Shown here one piece after another: positions 46,133 through 54,864 of a stretch of DNA of 64,000 nucleotides. The notes below the pieces were generated by a model. It worked only from the letters and a program-made list of their open reading frames with translations, was not told the origin of the DNA and did not search any database. The translations under genes were made by a program, and so were the position numbers. Numbering within the stretch: position 1 is the stretch's first letter; each line of letters opens with the position of its first letter. Source of the DNA: Microcoleus sp. FACHB-1515 (GTDB lineage Bacteria; Cyanobacteriota; Cyanobacteriia; Elainellales; Elainellaceae); assembly GCF_014696105.1 (NCBI RefSeq), contig NZ_JACJPO010000030.1, positions 1 to 64,000 of the forward strand. Direction: 5' to 3'.

Positions 46133-46813
46133 TTAGGGTTGAATGGCAGAAATCACCGCAGCGGAATTTGCGATCGCACCAAACACTCCACCCTGCATCG
46201 TCACCATCTTCAGGGCGGCGAGGTGGTTGCCGTAGTCGGTCGCTCCGGTGCAGTCGGACAAAATCAGGCATTCGTAGCCGCGATCGTTCGCATCGCGCAT
46301 CGTCGTGTGTACACAAACATCGGTCGTGATCCCCGTCAAAATCAAGTTTTGAATGCCGCGCAGCTTCAAAATCATGTCGAGATCGGTTGCGTAGAACGAG
46401 CCTTTTCCCGGTTTGTCGATCACAGGTTCACCGGGCAACGGTGCGAGTTCAGGAATAATTTCCCATCCCGGTTCACCCCGGACGAGAATTTTGCCGCAAG
46501 GTCCGGGATCGCCAATCCCCGCGCCGATTTGCCGCGATCGCCACCGCTTATTTTCCGGCAGATCGGCCAAGTCGGGTCGATGCCCTTCGCGGGTATGCAT
46601 GATGTGGAAGTTTTGCGATCGCATCACCTCCAAAAGTCGTTGCAGCGGGGCGATCGGGGCGCGGGTGAGCGATAGATCGTAGCCCATCTGATCCACGTAG
46701 CCGCCCCTGCCGCAAAAATCGATTTGCATATCGATCACGATCAGGGCGGTGTTTTCGGGACGGAGATCGCCGTTAAACGGATATTTGTACGGTTCTGATT
46801 CGATGTAGCGCAT
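46133..46813 (-). CDS. biuH: Biuret amidohydrolase-like cysteine hydrolase
   Basis: About 226 residues from the ATG at 46813. The sequence follows the rhizobial biuret hydrolase I remember almost throughout: [80 protein letters not shown] and [20 protein letters not shown], plus [20 protein letters not shown]. The catalytic Asp (IDMQ), Lys and Cys (TDVC) are present. Biuret hydrolase makes allophanate and ammonia from biuret in s-triazine degradation. Position inside the transporter operon suggests the imported compound is its substrate. It could instead act on a related ureide. Confidence 0.75.
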   Translation of the reverse strand: MRYIESEPYKYPFNGDLRPENTALIVIDMQIDFCGRGGYVDQMGYDLSLTRAPIAPLQRLLEVMRSQNFHIMHTREGHRPDLADLPENKRWRSRQIGAGIGDPGPCGKILVRGEPGWEIIPELAPLPGEPVIDKPGKGSFYATDLDMILKLRGIQNLILTGITTDVCVHTTMRDANDRGYECLILSDCTGATDYGNHLAALKMVTMQGGVFGAIANSAAVISAIQP

Positions 46814-46871
46814 GAGGAGGAGGTGCAAGTAGAAAACCCGGAGAAATGAGAGGTTGCAATTCCTGTTGGTT

Positions 46872-47798
46872 CTAAGTGTCGGTTCCGAGTGCGCCCGGTG
46901 CGCCTGTGAGGGTGCGCTTGGGGGAGCAGGTAAAAATCATGATCGCCAGAGTCAAAATATAAGGTGCAGCATTAAACAAGTAGTAGCCTTGCTCGATGCC
47001 AACGGATTGCAGGGCAGGGCCGATCGCCTGCGCCCCACCAAACAGCAGCGACGCCCCCAAGCACTGCATCGGATTCCATCGGGCAAAAATCACCAGCGCA
47101 ACGGCCATCAAGCCCTGTCCGCTCGATATCCGCTCTGTCCAAACGCCCGGATAGTAAAGCGACAAAGATGCGCCGCCAATTCCGGCAAGGAAGCTGCCGA
47201 TCGCCACGCTAATCAGCCGCACCTTGAAAATCGACACGCCCATCGCCCGCGCCGCATCCGGACTATCCCCGACCGCACGAATAAACAAACCCCAGCGCGT
47301 CGATCGAAAGAACCACTGCATCAAGGGAGCGATCGCCACGCCCAACAAAAACAGCGGACTAATCTGCAAAGCGGCCTGCAAAGCGGGAGCCGTTCCGCCG
47401 CCTGCGAGATCGATCGTCGGCAACTGCGGCGCGGACGGCTGAATAAACGGCTTGCCAAAGAAAAATGCGATGCCGCTGCCAAAAATAATCATCGCGATCC
47501 CAACCGCGACATCGTTGACTCTGGGCTGCTGCGACAGCCAACCGTGAATCAATCCGAGCAAAATTCCCGCAAATCCCGCTGCCAGAACGCCCAACCAAGG
47601 CGATCCCGTCAGATAGGACACGGCGTAAGCGCTCATCGCCCCAGTCAGCAACGTTCCCTCTAATCCGAGGTTGATTTTGCCGCTTTTTTCAGTCAGGCAT
47701 TCGCCCAAACTGACGAATAAAAAGGGAGTGCCGCCGCGCATCGTTCCGGCTGCGATCGCTAAGGGCACACCCCACCAACCAATTGCTTCTGCCGTCAT
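46872..47798 (-). CDS. ABC transporter permease (second) of the BMP-type system
   Basis: 308 residues from the ATG at 47798, which has GGAG upstream. About eight to ten membrane spans; [18 protein letters not shown] is the conserved 'N.G.EG' signature of the branched-chain/ribose/nucleoside permease family (BPD_transp_2). It pairs with the permease at 47996. A MITE (47848-47983) lies between the two genes and may affect read-through. Confidence 0.92.
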   Translation of the reverse strand: MTAEAIGWWGVPLAIAAGTMRGGTPFLFVSLGECLTEKSGKINLGLEGTLLTGAMSAYAVSYLTGSPWLGVLAAGFAGILLGLIHGWLSQQPRVNDVAVGIAMIIFGSGIAFFFGKPFIQPSAPQLPTIDLAGGGTAPALQAALQISPLFLLGVAIAPLMQWFFRSTRWGLFIRAVGDSPDAARAMGVSIFKVRLISVAIGSFLAGIGGASLSLYYPGVWTERISSGQGLMAVALVIFARWNPMQCLGASLLFGGAQAIGPALQSVGIEQGYYLFNAAPYILTLAIMIFTCSPKRTLTGAPGALGTDT

Positions 47799-47847
47799 CA
47801 CTTCTCCTTTGGACGTTAAATTCAGGATTCGGGTGTTACATAACCTC

Positions 47848-47983
47848 TAGGGTGTGTTTTAACTCACGATCCTCCCCAGCCCTCCTTGAGAAGGAGGGAG
47901 CCGAACCACCGCTCAAAGTCCGGGTTCTCAAGGGGGATCTCCACAAGCAATGCCATCACGAAAGGCTTTTCAAACACGCTCTA
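47848..47983. mobile_element. MITE, TAGGGTGTGTTTTCAAA family, copy 3
   Basis: 136 bases, with left end TAGGGTGTGTTTTAACTC and right end CTTTTCAAACACGCTCTA, TA at both ends. Interior contains CCTCCTTGAGAAGGAGG and CAAGGGGGATC, giving a strong hairpin. It sits 12 bases past the stop of one permease and 50 bases before the next, inside the transporter operon. Confidence 0.7.
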
Positions 47984-47995
47984 ATCCCTTACCCC

Positions 47996-49108
47996 TCAAG
48001 AAACCACGATCGATTCTTGCCCCGGACTTGTCGGCGGTTCGGGCGGCGCGACCATTGCGGGCTTTTCTTTGAAGAACTCGAAGCGGCCATAGAGCGATTC
48101 GCTAAACAGGATGACGAGGAAGACCAAGCCTTGAAAGACGAGGACGGTGGCATCGGGGAGGTTGTGCGATCGCTGCAAAATGCCGCCGCTAGCAAGAATG
48201 CCGCCAACTAAGACGGAGACGATCGCCGCCGCCAGCGGATTATGCCGCGCCACGAATGCGACCAGAATGCCGCCGTAGCCATAGCCCACGTTCAGCGATT
48301 CGTTGGCTGCGCCCTGCACGGCTGCAACTTCCACCATTCCGGCCAAGCCTGCACAGGAACCCGCCAGGAAGCAGACGATGACGGTGAGTTTGCCGACGGG
48401 CAATCCGGCGATTCGGGCAGCGCGGATGTTGCCGCCTGCGGTTCGAGCCGCGAAACCGAACGTGGTGCGCTGCATCAAAAAGTAGGCAATCACGCAGGCA
48501 ATCAGACCATACAGCAAGCCCCAGTGAACGCGAGTGCCGGGAATCGATCCGAGCATGACTGCTTCGGGTAGGGGAAACGTTGAGGGCTTGTTGAGCGAAC
48601 TGGGGTCTTTCATTGGGCCGCCGACCAGGTGATTGAGCAGCGCGATCGCCACATAGTTCAACAGCAAACTGCTAATCGTCTCGTTCACCGCGCGGTAGTG
48701 CCGCAACGCGCCCGCGATCGCAATCCACAAGCCGCCCGCCACGAGTCCGGCGATCGCCATGCCAATTTGCACCATGCCAGCCGGAAGACTGGCCGACAGC
48801 GGCAGACCGATCGCGATCGCCGCCAGTCCGCCCACCACCAAAGCGCCCTCGTTGCCAATAATCACCAGTCCCAAGCGAGCAGGCAGAGCCGTACACAACG
48901 CGCACAGCATCAGGGGAGCCGCCCGAATCAAGCTATTTTGAAACGTACTCCATTTGCCAAAAGCCGCCTTCCAAATCGACGCATACACGCCAAACGGATT
49001 CGCCCCGGCAAACGCACAAAAGATGCCAAACAGAATTAAAGAAACCAGCAGTGCGGCGATCGGCAGGGCGATCGACTCTAAGGCTTTGCGCGATCGATAG
49101 CTGAGCAT
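47996..49108 (-). CDS. ABC transporter permease (first) of the BMP-type system
   Basis: 370 residues from the ATG at 49108 (an upstream extension to 49201 is Pro/Ser-rich and unlike the family). About ten membrane spans. LGLVIIGNEGALVVGGLAAI is the NEG signature of this permease class, and FAARTAGGNIRAARIAGLPVGKL the cytoplasmic ATPase-contact loop. The C-terminal end is a short Pro/Glu tail. It follows the binding-protein gene after 134 bases. Confidence 0.92.
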   Translation of the reverse strand: MLSYRSRKALESIALPIAALLVSLILFGIFCAFAGANPFGVYASIWKAAFGKWSTFQNSLIRAAPLMLCALCTALPARLGLVIIGNEGALVVGGLAAIAIGLPLSASLPAGMVQIGMAIAGLVAGGLWIAIAGALRHYRAVNETISSLLLNYVAIALLNHLVGGPMKDPSSLNKPSTFPLPEAVMLGSIPGTRVHWGLLYGLIACVIAYFLMQRTTFGFAARTAGGNIRAARIAGLPVGKLTVIVCFLAGSCAGLAGMVEVAAVQGAANESLNVGYGYGGILVAFVARHNPLAAAIVSVLVGGILASGGILQRSHNLPDATVLVFQGLVFLVILFSESLYGRFEFFKEKPAMVAPPEPPTSPGQESIVVS

Positions 49109-49242
49109 AGAAGTGTTGGGGATTGGGGATCGGGGATCGGCCAGAGCTTGGAGGGAGCGATCGGGTGTGGGCGATCGGGTTTCAGGCTGTTTTGCTTTCA
49201 AGCTGTTTTGCCGACACCTGATGCCCGCCGCCCGCCACCCCT

Positions 49243-50430
49243 TTAACTTCCCACTGACCCAATCACACCCTCCACCAAATAGTTCATCGCTTCCAGCTTC
49301 GGGTCTTGCTGCTTCAGGTCTTGCCCTGCTGGAACGACGACATTGCCTTTGTTGTCTTGCAGGCCGCCTTTGTAAATCACCAAGCTGCCGTCCATGAATC
49401 CGGCTTTGGCGGCGTCGGCGGCGGCTTTGGCTTCCGCACTAACGGCAGAACCGTAGGCGGAGACTTTGCAGAAGCCGTCTTTGAGGCCGCCGCGCAGCAG
49501 ATGGGGAATGCCGCCGTCTGCCAGCGTTTTGCCCGATCGAAAATCTTCTGCCAGCCGCGAATAGATATTCGTCCAGTCCCACTCGGCTCCGGTCAGGTAG
49601 CCTTTGGGCGCAAGCGCGGCTTGATTGGCGTGATAGCCCGTGCAGAAGATGCCGCGCCGTTCCGCCGTTTCCATCACCACTTTCGGACTGTCTACGTGGC
49701 AGGTGACGACATCAATGCCCTGATCGACCATGCTGTTGACGGCTTCGGCTTCTTTAATCGGCTCTGCCCAGTTGCCCGTAAACACGACCTGCGTGGTGGC
49801 TTCGGGCTTGACGCTGCGAGCGCCCAAGGTGAAGCTGTTCACGTTTCGCAACACTTGCGGAATTGGCTTGGCGGCAACGAAGCCGAGCTTGCCAGTTTTG
49901 GAGGTCATGCCTGCGACGATACCCGCGACATATTGTGCTTCGTCAATGTAGCCAAAGTAGCTGCCGACATTTTTGGGATGCTGGCCTTCGACATACAGCC
50001 CGCCGCAGTGGAAAAACTGCACGTCTGGGTATTCCTCGGCCATTTTGAGAATGTGCGGGTCAAAGTAGCCGAAAGACGTGGGAAATAAGGCTTTTGCGCC
50101 GTCAATGTCGATCATGTTTCGCATCGTTTCGGCAACGGCGGTGGTTTCCGGTACGTTCGCTTCTTCGACCAGCTTCACCCAGCTAAATTTCTGCGCCATG
50201 CCCGCTGCACCTTCGGCATGAGCTTGGTTGTAGCCATAGTCGTCTTTGGGACCGACGTAGATGAAGCCGATCGTCATCGGCTCGTCGCCACTGCCTTCGC
50301 CGCCACCTGCTTCGGCAGTCGATCGCTCCGAAGTACATCCGGTACCAAATTGCGTGGTGAGGCCAAACGCGGTAGTGGCAAGCAGTCCCCGAATGACCTG
50401 ACGACGCGATAGGGAAAATTTTTGACTCAC
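49243..50430 (-). CDS. BMP-family substrate-binding lipoprotein
   Basis: About 395 residues from the GTG at 50430, which has GGAG seven bases upstream. The signal SRRQVIRGLLATTAFGLTTQ looks like a Tat leader, ending in GTGC (lipobox-like), so the mature protein is probably lipid-anchored at the periplasmic face. IGFIYVGPKDDYGYNQAHAEG is the BMP-family opening; AETMRNMIDIDGAKALFPTSF and VTCHVDSPKVVMETAERRGI continue it. BMP proteins bind purine nucleosides in well-studied cases; related ones serve other ligands. It should be the first gene of the operon and lies 119 bases downstream of a GTA-N8-TAC motif. Confidence 0.9.
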   Translation of the reverse strand: MSQKFSLSRRQVIRGLLATTAFGLTTQFGTGCTSERSTAEAGGGEGSGDEPMTIGFIYVGPKDDYGYNQAHAEGAAGMAQKFSWVKLVEEANVPETTAVAETMRNMIDIDGAKALFPTSFGYFDPHILKMAEEYPDVQFFHCGGLYVEGQHPKNVGSYFGYIDEAQYVAGIVAGMTSKTGKLGFVAAKPIPQVLRNVNSFTLGARSVKPEATTQVVFTGNWAEPIKEAEAVNSMVDQGIDVVTCHVDSPKVVMETAERRGIFCTGYHANQAALAPKGYLTGAEWDWTNIYSRLAEDFRSGKTLADGGIPHLLRGGLKDGFCKVSAYGSAVSAEAKAAADAAKAGFMDGSLVIYKGGLQDNKGNVVVPAGQDLKQQDPKLEAMNYLVEGVIGSVGS

Positions 50431-50548
50431 AGCTTGCTCCAAGGAACAGTAGTAAACAGGCGAACCGGAACCAGGCAAACTCAGAGGCCGGGAAACTGTC
50501 TAGGGCGATCGCTCCAGACAGCTTGAATTGCAACCTTGCATCAATCTG

Positions 50549-50562
50549 GTAAATTACACTAC
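50549..50562 (-). promoter_or_regulatory. Candidate NtcA box of the transporter operon
   Basis: On the minus strand GTAGTGTAATTTAC fits GTA-N8-TAC exactly, the binding pattern of the nitrogen regulator NtcA. It lies 119 bases upstream of the binding-protein start. No good TAN3T box is visible 20-24 bases downstream, which weakens the case. Confidence 0.45.
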
Positions 50563-50842
50563 TGCCAAATATTGTTTTGTCGCAAAAATTACATCTAATC
50601 CGAGCAAACTATTCACAGAACTTAACAGAAAAGATGCGGAAAAATCGAAATGCTTCAGCCAATTTCATGCATCTTGTCGATCGACACACCCTCACTCAAA
50701 TATCAGCAATCAAATATCAGTCAACAGGGCAGTTCCAAAATCGCCTTTTCAAGACTCGAAACGCGATCGCCATGAGTAAACTGAATGGTAAGACAAGCAA
50801 TTTCTTAAAGATTTCGACGCAGCATTTCTCATTCCCAAAATT

Positions 50843-51270
50843 ATGATGGACACCTTCATTTCTCGCGACAAAATTCAGCTTTCGGCTGGAACAGTGGTGC
50901 GAATGCTCGGTTCTTGGCAGGACTACATCGCGCTGTCCGACAGTCGCGGCGATTCCTCAATTCCACGCATCAAATATCGAGATGGAGAAATGAAATCGAC
51001 GTAACGACCTACTCTGACGCTAACGATTACGCAGTCTACCAAGTTCCAGAGGTTTGGCTACTCAAGCGTAATCGACTCGTAATTTATGAACTGCAAGCAG
51101 GCATTTATCAAGAGCGATCGACCAGTCGCTATTTTCCCAATGTTGATTTACAGAAAATAATTGCCGACTGTTTGGAAGTAGCAAAAGTTCGAGGTTCGGG
51201 GGTGGCGATTCGGGAGTTGCGATCGCGAAGCGCTCCCGGAACGGTATCGAGTTTAAGTGCTGCAAATTAA
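50843..51270 (+). pseudogene. Uma2-family (DUF820) gene with internal deletion
   Basis: The frame from 50843 encodes a Uma2 N-terminus (VVRMLGSWQDYIALSDSRGD and IPRIKYRDGE) but stops at 51004 after 53 codons. From about 50993 in another frame the Uma2 C-terminal part follows: EIDVTTYSDANDYAVYQVPE, then VWLLKRNRLVIYELQAGIY. The middle part with the PD-(D/E)XK active site, roughly 80 residues by comparison with intact homologues, is missing, and the junction shifts the frame. The 3' end carries a GGAACGGTATCG repeat (51219-51249). Functional loss is near certain. Confidence 0.75.
51219..51249. repeat. GGAACGGTATCG-family repeat, copy in Uma2 remnant
   Basis: 31 bases, GCGATCGCGAAGCGCTCC continuing into CGGAACGGTATCG; matches the 38822-38853 copy with one difference. 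It encodes the C-terminal tail of the Uma2 remnant. Confidence 0.7.
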
Positions 51271-52727
51271 TCTTTGAAGCGCGATCGCACCTCTTGCCAC
51301 CGTTCATTTTTCGTCTCTATAAACTCCACTTCTGCTAATCCTTTGCGCTTGGTCGGTTTGGACAGACCTTTCCAGGTTTTTCGTAAGCTGTTGAAGGCGG
51401 GACCAACCAATTCGATCGGCAGTTTGGAGACGACCCAGCGGGCGATCGGGTTGCGCCCAACGGCAAACGAACCGCTGATCACCACTTCCACTAGCCAGCG
51501 ACTCAGGGGAATTTTGGCCGGACGATAGCCAAAATCGGGAATCGGCTCTCTCAAAAAGTGCTGAACGGCGAGACGGATGAACGTGCCGCGCTTTTTGAAG
51601 TCGAGCATGTGGCCGTGCATGGCGAGGGCAGCGGGAAGGGCGATCGACTCCAAGTGCAACTCATCTGCGGCCTGCATTTGAGCGAGAATCTTTTCAGCCA
51701 ATTCGCTGCGAGCAACGACGACCGAATGCCCGCCGCCCGCTTGCTCAAAGGCAGGCGACCACGCATCGCCAACGGATAGATCGGTTGCCTCATTCGTAAA
51801 GTCCGGCGTGATTTGGCAGTTGCGCGAAATATAGAACGGAATCAAATAGTTGTAGTAGAACTTTTGGGCTTTGAATTCTCGTCCGTCTGCCGTTTCAACG
51901 CGCAAATATCCCGGCCATTCTCCCGCTCGCCACTGAAGCGCGGTGATGGCGATCGAATCTTCCACGCCTTGCATCCGCAAAAACGCCCGCACCGCTCCGG
52001 CATACATATTCGTCCCCGTGTATGGCCCGGCCACAAACACAACTTTTTGCGCGGCAGGATGTCCAGCAGCTTGCAGCATCCGCAGGGCTGTCACCTGTTC
52101 TGGCAGTCCGACAAACGCCAGCCGACCAGCAAATTTTTCCATTTCCGGCAGCAGCGTCAGCATCGGCGTGACGGCGTAGACGCTTTGGGCGGCGGCAAGA
52201 ATGTCGGCGCGAGTCGTGGCGATGATTGGCGTGGCAGTTTCCGGGTCGTGCAAGCCTTGCTGAAGAACGATCGCCCCGTCAATCTGACCTGACTCCAGCA
52301 GGTGAATCAAGACGCGACTGATCACGCCACCCGATGCACCCCGCCGCCGCACACCTGGATCAGAAGCGTAGCCCGTGAAAATTTGCCGATAAGCTCCAAT
52401 CAGCGGATCGCGCTCGGTGTCGGGAAAAAGCCAGTTGAGCAAGTCGGGATACGGCACACCGCGACCAGAGCAGACCGACCACGCCAGCGGCATCTGCTGC
52501 GATCGCGCTGCGAGAATTTCTTCCAAACTGCCAAAAAAGGTTGCCAGCTTCTTGTCATCCGGCCACTGGTTCAAGGCTTCGATCGATCGCAACTGCGGCA
52601 ATGGCCCCTGTTCGGTTTGGCGAAACTCCAGCAGTTGCGGATTCAGGCCGACGCAGGCTCCACAGTGCGTACAGTTGCCGGGGCGAATCACCTCGGTTTG
52701 CAGTCGATTCCAGTAGTCAGTGGGCAT
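51267..52727 (-). CDS. FrhB/FdhB-family iron-sulfur protein
   Basis: 486 residues. [13 protein letters not shown] (about 18-30) holds three Cys of a [4Fe-4S] site. [26 protein letters not shown] and [32 protein letters not shown] match the coenzyme F420 hydrogenase/dehydrogenase beta-subunit family. In cyanobacteria this family includes the ferredoxin-dependent divinyl reductase and related reductases; the window has no sign of which one this is. A role in reduction with ferredoxin is likely. It starts 28 bases after the end of the glycosyltransferase gene on the same strand. Confidence 0.85.
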   Translation of the reverse strand: MPTDYWNRLQTEVIRPGNCTHCGACVGLNPQLLEFRQTEQGPLPQLRSIEALNQWPDDKKLATFFGSLEEILAARSQQMPLAWSVCSGRGVPYPDLLNWLFPDTERDPLIGAYRQIFTGYASDPGVRRRGASGGVISRVLIHLLESGQIDGAIVLQQGLHDPETATPIIATTRADILAAAQSVYAVTPMLTLLPEMEKFAGRLAFVGLPEQVTALRMLQAAGHPAAQKVVFVAGPYTGTNMYAGAVRAFLRMQGVEDSIAITALQWRAGEWPGYLRVETADGREFKAQKFYYNYLIPFYISRNCQITPDFTNEATDLSVGDAWSPAFEQAGGGHSVVVARSELAEKILAQMQAADELHLESIALPAALAMHGHMLDFKKRGTFIRLAVQHFLREPIPDFGYRPAKIPLSRWLVEVVISGSFAVGRNPIARWVVSKLPIELVGPAFNSLRKTWKGLSKPTKRKGLAEVEFIETKNERWQEVRSRFKD

Positions 52728-52755
52728 TGTTGCAGAAGCGATCGCGGCGAGAACA

Positions 52756-53766
52756 TTATGGCATTTTGCGATCGCGCAGCGTTCCCGTCTCGGTATCGCG
52801 AGAATGTGGAGTGGAATCGCGCCCGTCCAGGTCGGCTCGCCGCAGCCGAAGCTGAATATCTTCTAGCACTTTGCGATTCACAGCCATTAAATCTGCAACA
52901 AGGCTGAACATCCAAATTTGAAAGCCAATCAAAATTAAAACTGCTGCCAAAATCAAACTAGGCGCACGCGATCGCGTTCCATTTTCTAACACAAATAGAA
53001 TCAGCCAGCGAATTCCTAACAGAGTCCCGATCGAAAACGGAATGCTTCCCAAAATCATGAAAAACCGCAGGGGTTTGTAGGTCATGAAAATGCGGAGGAT
53101 CGTGAACAGCGATCGCTGCACATAGGAAGGAATGCTTTTCACCAAGCGCGACGGACGCAAATAGCCATTCGTGCGAATCGGCACGGAAATCACCGTCATG
53201 CCGCGCTGTCCGGCTTGAATAATTGTCTCCAGCGTGTAGGTATATTCGTTGAACACATTCAGCCGCATCGCTGCCTCACGGCTAATCGCCCGAAAGCCGC
53301 TCGGTGCGTCGGCGACCTGCGTATTGCTTGCCAGCCGCACGACCCAGCTACCGAAGCCCTGCAAAAACTTTTTGGTCGGGGAAAAATGCCGAATTTTGGC
53401 GATCGGTCTTGCCCCAATCACAATTTCCGCCCGCCCGTTCAAAATTGGCTCGACCAGCTTCGGAATATCTGCCGCGCAATACTGATTGTCGGCATCCGTG
53501 TTGACAATAATATCGGCTCCCGCCCGCAAGCTGGCCTCAATTCCGGCCATAAATGCCTGTGCCAACCCTTGATTGTGCGGCAGGTCAACGACATGATCGA
53601 CGCCATTTTCTAAGGCCACTTCCACTGTGCGATCGCGACTGCCATCGTTGATAATTAGCCACTCCACGCGATCGATCCCCGGCAGGCTGCGCGGCAGTTC
53701 CGCCAGCGTCACCCCCAAGGTCGCTTCCTCGTTGTAGCAGGGAATTTGAATGATCAGCTTGGTCAC
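52756..53766 (-). CDS. Family 2 glycosyltransferase (dolichol-phosphate mannosyltransferase-like)
   Basis: 336 residues. [20 protein letters not shown] opens the GT-A fold; [15 protein letters not shown] contains the DxD metal site (NTDADNQ); [14 protein letters not shown] and [19 protein letters not shown] are further family motifs. Two C-terminal membrane spans (about 235-260 and 275-300) anchor it. It probably transfers a sugar to a lipid carrier in envelope glycan synthesis. Its last 15 residues are encoded by a GGTATCG-family repeat (52768-52800), so the C-terminus is atypical. It precedes the FrhB gene. Confidence 0.88.
   Translation of the reverse strand: MTKLIIQIPCYNEEATLGVTLAELPRSLPGIDRVEWLIINDGSRDRTVEVALENGVDHVVDLPHNQGLAQAFMAGIEASLRAGADIIVNTDADNQYCAADIPKLVEPILNGRAEIVIGARPIAKIRHFSPTKKFLQGFGSWVVRLASNTQVADAPSGFRAISREAAMRLNVFNEYTYTLETIIQAGQRGMTVISVPIRTNGYLRPSRLVKSIPSYVQRSLFTILRIFMTYKPLRFFMILGSIPFSIGTLLGIRWLILFVLENGTRSRAPSLILAAVLILIGFQIWMFSLVADLMAVNRKVLEDIQLRLRRADLDGRDSTPHSRDTETGTLRDRKMP
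52768..52800. repeat. GGTATCG-family repeat at the end of the glycosyltransferase
   Basis: GCGATCGCGCAGCGTTCCC followed by GTCTCGGTATCGCG: a diverged member (33 bases) that forms the 3' end of the coding sequence. Confidence 0.55.
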
Positions 53767-53940
53767 GGCTGCGATCGAATTTCGTCAAAGGTCGCAAGGT
53801 CGGATTTTAGCAGAAGATCGGGGGTGGGGGCGATTGGTTCCGCAAGAGGGCTGTTAAGCAGAAATTAATTCTGCAATTTATCTGAAAACATCGAAATACT
53901 CAATACAATCGATTGTGAACAAATTTAATCGAGAATAGTC

Positions 53941-54864
53941 TTGAATAAGCAGCCCCTTGCCGAAGTTTTTGGATTTCCCGCCGATAGCTTCACAGAAGAA
54001 GCTAGACGACATAGAAATAATAGACTTTGTCCCTTCAATAATAAGGTTCCAAATTGCACGAAAGATAGCGTAGTTGATCCACTTGGCGTTTGTACCATTT
54101 TCGACAATGATGAATTAGCAATAATTTGTCCTGTGCGTTTTCGTCAGAATTGGATCATTGCAGAACACGCCGCTGCTTTTTGTTTCTCTCCAGGCACTCG
54201 CTGGACGACCCTTGTAGAAGTAAGATTGAATGACAAAAATGGGAAATCGGCGGGCAACATCGATGTTGTTCTAGTTGCTTATGATGAAGAAGGTAAAGTA
54301 ACCGACTTTGGCTCACTTGAAGTGCAGTCTGTATATATAAGCGGCAACCTTCGCAAATCTTTTTTCAAGCCTTACGCTGATGACCCTTCTGGATATTTAA
54401 CTACTGACTGGTCAAGAAGCAGAAAAAAAGTGCCGCGCCCAGATTATCTATCGTCTTCAAGAAAGAGGCTTGCTCCACAGCTTATCTATAAGGGTGGTAT
54501 CTTCAAAGCTTGGGGCAGAAAGCAGGCTGTCGCTGTTCACAGTGTCTTTTTCGATAGGCTTCCCTCGTTGCCTCAAGTTGCTAAAGCAGAGGCAGATATT
54601 GCGTGGCTGATTTATGACCTGGTTTATGACGAGCAACAACAGCGGTATAATTTGACTCCTACGCGAACAATTTACACGCAGTTTAAGCCTTCACTAGACA
54701 GAATTACCCTTTCGGAAGCAGGAGCCGTTGAAGATTTTATCGCGAACTTGCAACTGAAACTTAATGCAAAGTTGAATGGGGCAAGCACTGTAGAAATTTC
54801 AGATGTTCCTGCTGACTTGCCCGCTGATGAAACCGATCTATTCGATGAGCTTGAAAATATCTAA
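53941..54864 (+). CDS. NotI-family type II restriction endonuclease
   Basis: 307 residues from a TTG. EVFGFPADSFTEEARRHRNN and LCPFNNKVPNCTK fit the NotI family (PF12183). Four Cys (30, 39, 51, 63) match the iron-binding site of NotI. GNIDVVLVAYDEEGKVTDFG then SLEVQ gives D108, E127 and Q129, the ExQ variant of the PD-(D/E)XK active site. The recognition sequence cannot be read from the protein. It overlaps the methylase by one base (TAATG), and the pair contains no HIP1 octamer and is AT-rich compared with its neighbours, pointing to recent transfer. Confidence 0.85.
   Translation: MNKQPLAEVFGFPADSFTEEARRHRNNRLCPFNNKVPNCTKDSVVDPLGVCTIFDNDELAIICPVRFRQNWIIAEHAAAFCFSPGTRWTTLVEVRLNDKNGKSAGNIDVVLVAYDEEGKVTDFGSLEVQSVYISGNLRKSFFKPYADDPSGYLTTDWSRSRKKVPRPDYLSSSRKRLAPQLIYKGGIFKAWGRKQAVAVHSVFFDRLPSLPQVAKAEADIAWLIYDLVYDEQQQRYNLTPTRTIYTQFKPSLDRITLSEAGAVEDFIANLQLKLNAKLNGASTVEISDVPADLPADETDLFDELENI

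Noticed and set aside
49306-50088. 260-codon plus-strand frame opposite the BMP-family gene
   Set aside because: It is antisense to a well supported lipoprotein; the sequence has no ribosome binding site or known domain.
50577-50846. 89-codon frame starting MSQKLHLIRANYSQ
   Set aside because: AT-rich intergenic sequence with no binding site; it overlaps the start of the Uma2 remnant in another frame.
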